A stretch of DNA of 6,612 bases from Acidimicrobiaceae bacterium (GTDB lineage: Bacteria; Actinomycetota; Acidimicrobiia; Acidimicrobiales; Palsa-688). A program made the translations under genes and the position numbers. Below the pieces are notes generated by a model that was given only the letters and a program-made list of their open reading frames with translations, made no database searches and was not told the origin of the DNA. Below are positions 6,442-6,612 of the stretch, one piece after another; positions within the stretch are counted from its first letter, which is position 1; the number at the start of each line of letters is the position of its first letter. The DNA is taken from positions 1-6,612 of the forward strand of contig WQVT01000138.1 in the NCBI GenBank assembly GCA_009785715.1, written 5' to 3'.

Positions 6442-6486
6442 CCCAGCGTGGTGCCGCCGTCACGCACCCTCCGGGCAGGTCCGTTC

Positions 6487-6514
6487 GCCGAGGGAGAAAA
6501 TCTCGCGTCTCGGC
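6487..6514. repeat. Inverted repeat in the tkt upstream region
   Basis: GCCGAG (6487-6492) and CTCGGC (6509-6514) form a perfect 6-bp inverted repeat. It encloses the smaller palindrome GAGAaaaTCTC (6494-6504), the most A-rich spot in this GC-rich spacer. It lies about 45 bp upstream of the tkt -10 box. It could be an operator or a structured 5' leader for a divergent transcript; it has no T run to make it a terminator. Confidence 0.35.
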
Positions 6515-6565
6515 AGGGACTCGTCAGGGAGGGGCGGACGGGTCCGAGAGGAGCGCCATCGTGAC

Positions 6566-6612
6566 GTGGCTCCTGCCGAGTCGGAGGCGGCCGCCGAGGG
6601 GTCCGATCTGGG
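6566..6612 (+). CDS. Possible start of a divergent gene, cut by the window edge
   Basis: The GTG at 6566 opens a frame to the window end, reading MAPAESEAAAEGSDLG. Its codons have G at most first positions and mostly G/C at third positions, as real genes here do. AGGAG lies at 6549-6553, 12 nt before this GTG but an ideal 7 nt before another GTG at 6561, which opens a different frame with an Arg/Pro-rich product that looks less natural. In many actinobacteria the gene divergent from tkt is ctaB (heme O synthase), and a short polar N-terminus would fit it. Sixteen residues are too few to tell. Confidence 0.28.
   Translation, partial: MAPAESEAAAEGSDL

Noticed and set aside
4412..6463. A 683-codon open frame on the - strand, in another frame over tkt
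   Set aside because: The product is an Arg/Pro/Gly-rich string typical of a shifted frame in GC-rich DNA, and the true transketolase frame covers the same bases.
4975..6564. A 1.6-kb open frame on the + strand, antisense to tkt
   Set aside because: It lies opposite a complete transketolase with all catalytic motifs. Its product is rich in Gly, Val, Asp and Arg without family motifs, which is the usual by-product of high GC3 on the opposite strand.

Overview
The window is strongly GC-rich (about two thirds G+C by eye), and its real genes carry mostly C or G at third codon positions. The transaldolase is of the mycobacterial type, and a tripeptidyl-aminopeptidase-like alpha/beta hydrolase is present. 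Several genes start directly behind TANNNT -10 boxes, as in leaderless transcripts. Together these point to a high-GC actinobacterium. A member of Acidimicrobiia or a related deep lineage is my best guess, but this is inference and not a search result.

Layout from left to right. (1) Positions 2-946, + strand: the 3' part of an alpha/beta hydrolase gene whose start lies outside the window. (2) 990-1229, + strand: a -10 box, a possible 8-codon leader ORF, and a 66-residue helical protein of unknown function. (3) 1219-1301: a short 16-bp tandem repeat joined to a hairpin, filling the gap between two convergent genes. (4) 1298-6429, - strand: a compact four-gene operon transcribed right to left, tkt (transketolase), tal (transaldolase), pgl (6-phosphogluconolactonase) and a LOG-family nucleotide phosphoribohydrolase. 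(5) 6430-6612: the tkt promoter, an A-rich inverted repeat, and possibly the first codons of a divergent gene.

The operon is pentose-phosphate metabolism. Transketolase and transaldolase interconvert ribose-5-phosphate, xylulose-5-phosphate and glycolytic sugars, and Pgl hydrolyses 6-phosphogluconolactone in the oxidative branch. LOG/PpnN-type enzymes release ribose-5-phosphate from nucleoside monophosphates, so the last gene could feed the same pool. The common actinobacterial order is tkt-tal-zwf-opcA-pgl; here zwf and opcA are missing between tal and pgl. tkt and tal overlap by 4 bp (ATGA); the other two gaps are 28 and 29 bp.

Most of the window is core metabolism, and I see no mobile element, CRISPR array, defence system, tRNA or rRNA. 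The points worth a second look are the LOG gene in the operon, the zwf-opcA gap, the repeat across the convergent stop codons, the possible leader ORF, the acidic tail of transketolase, and an apparent internal promoter before pgl.
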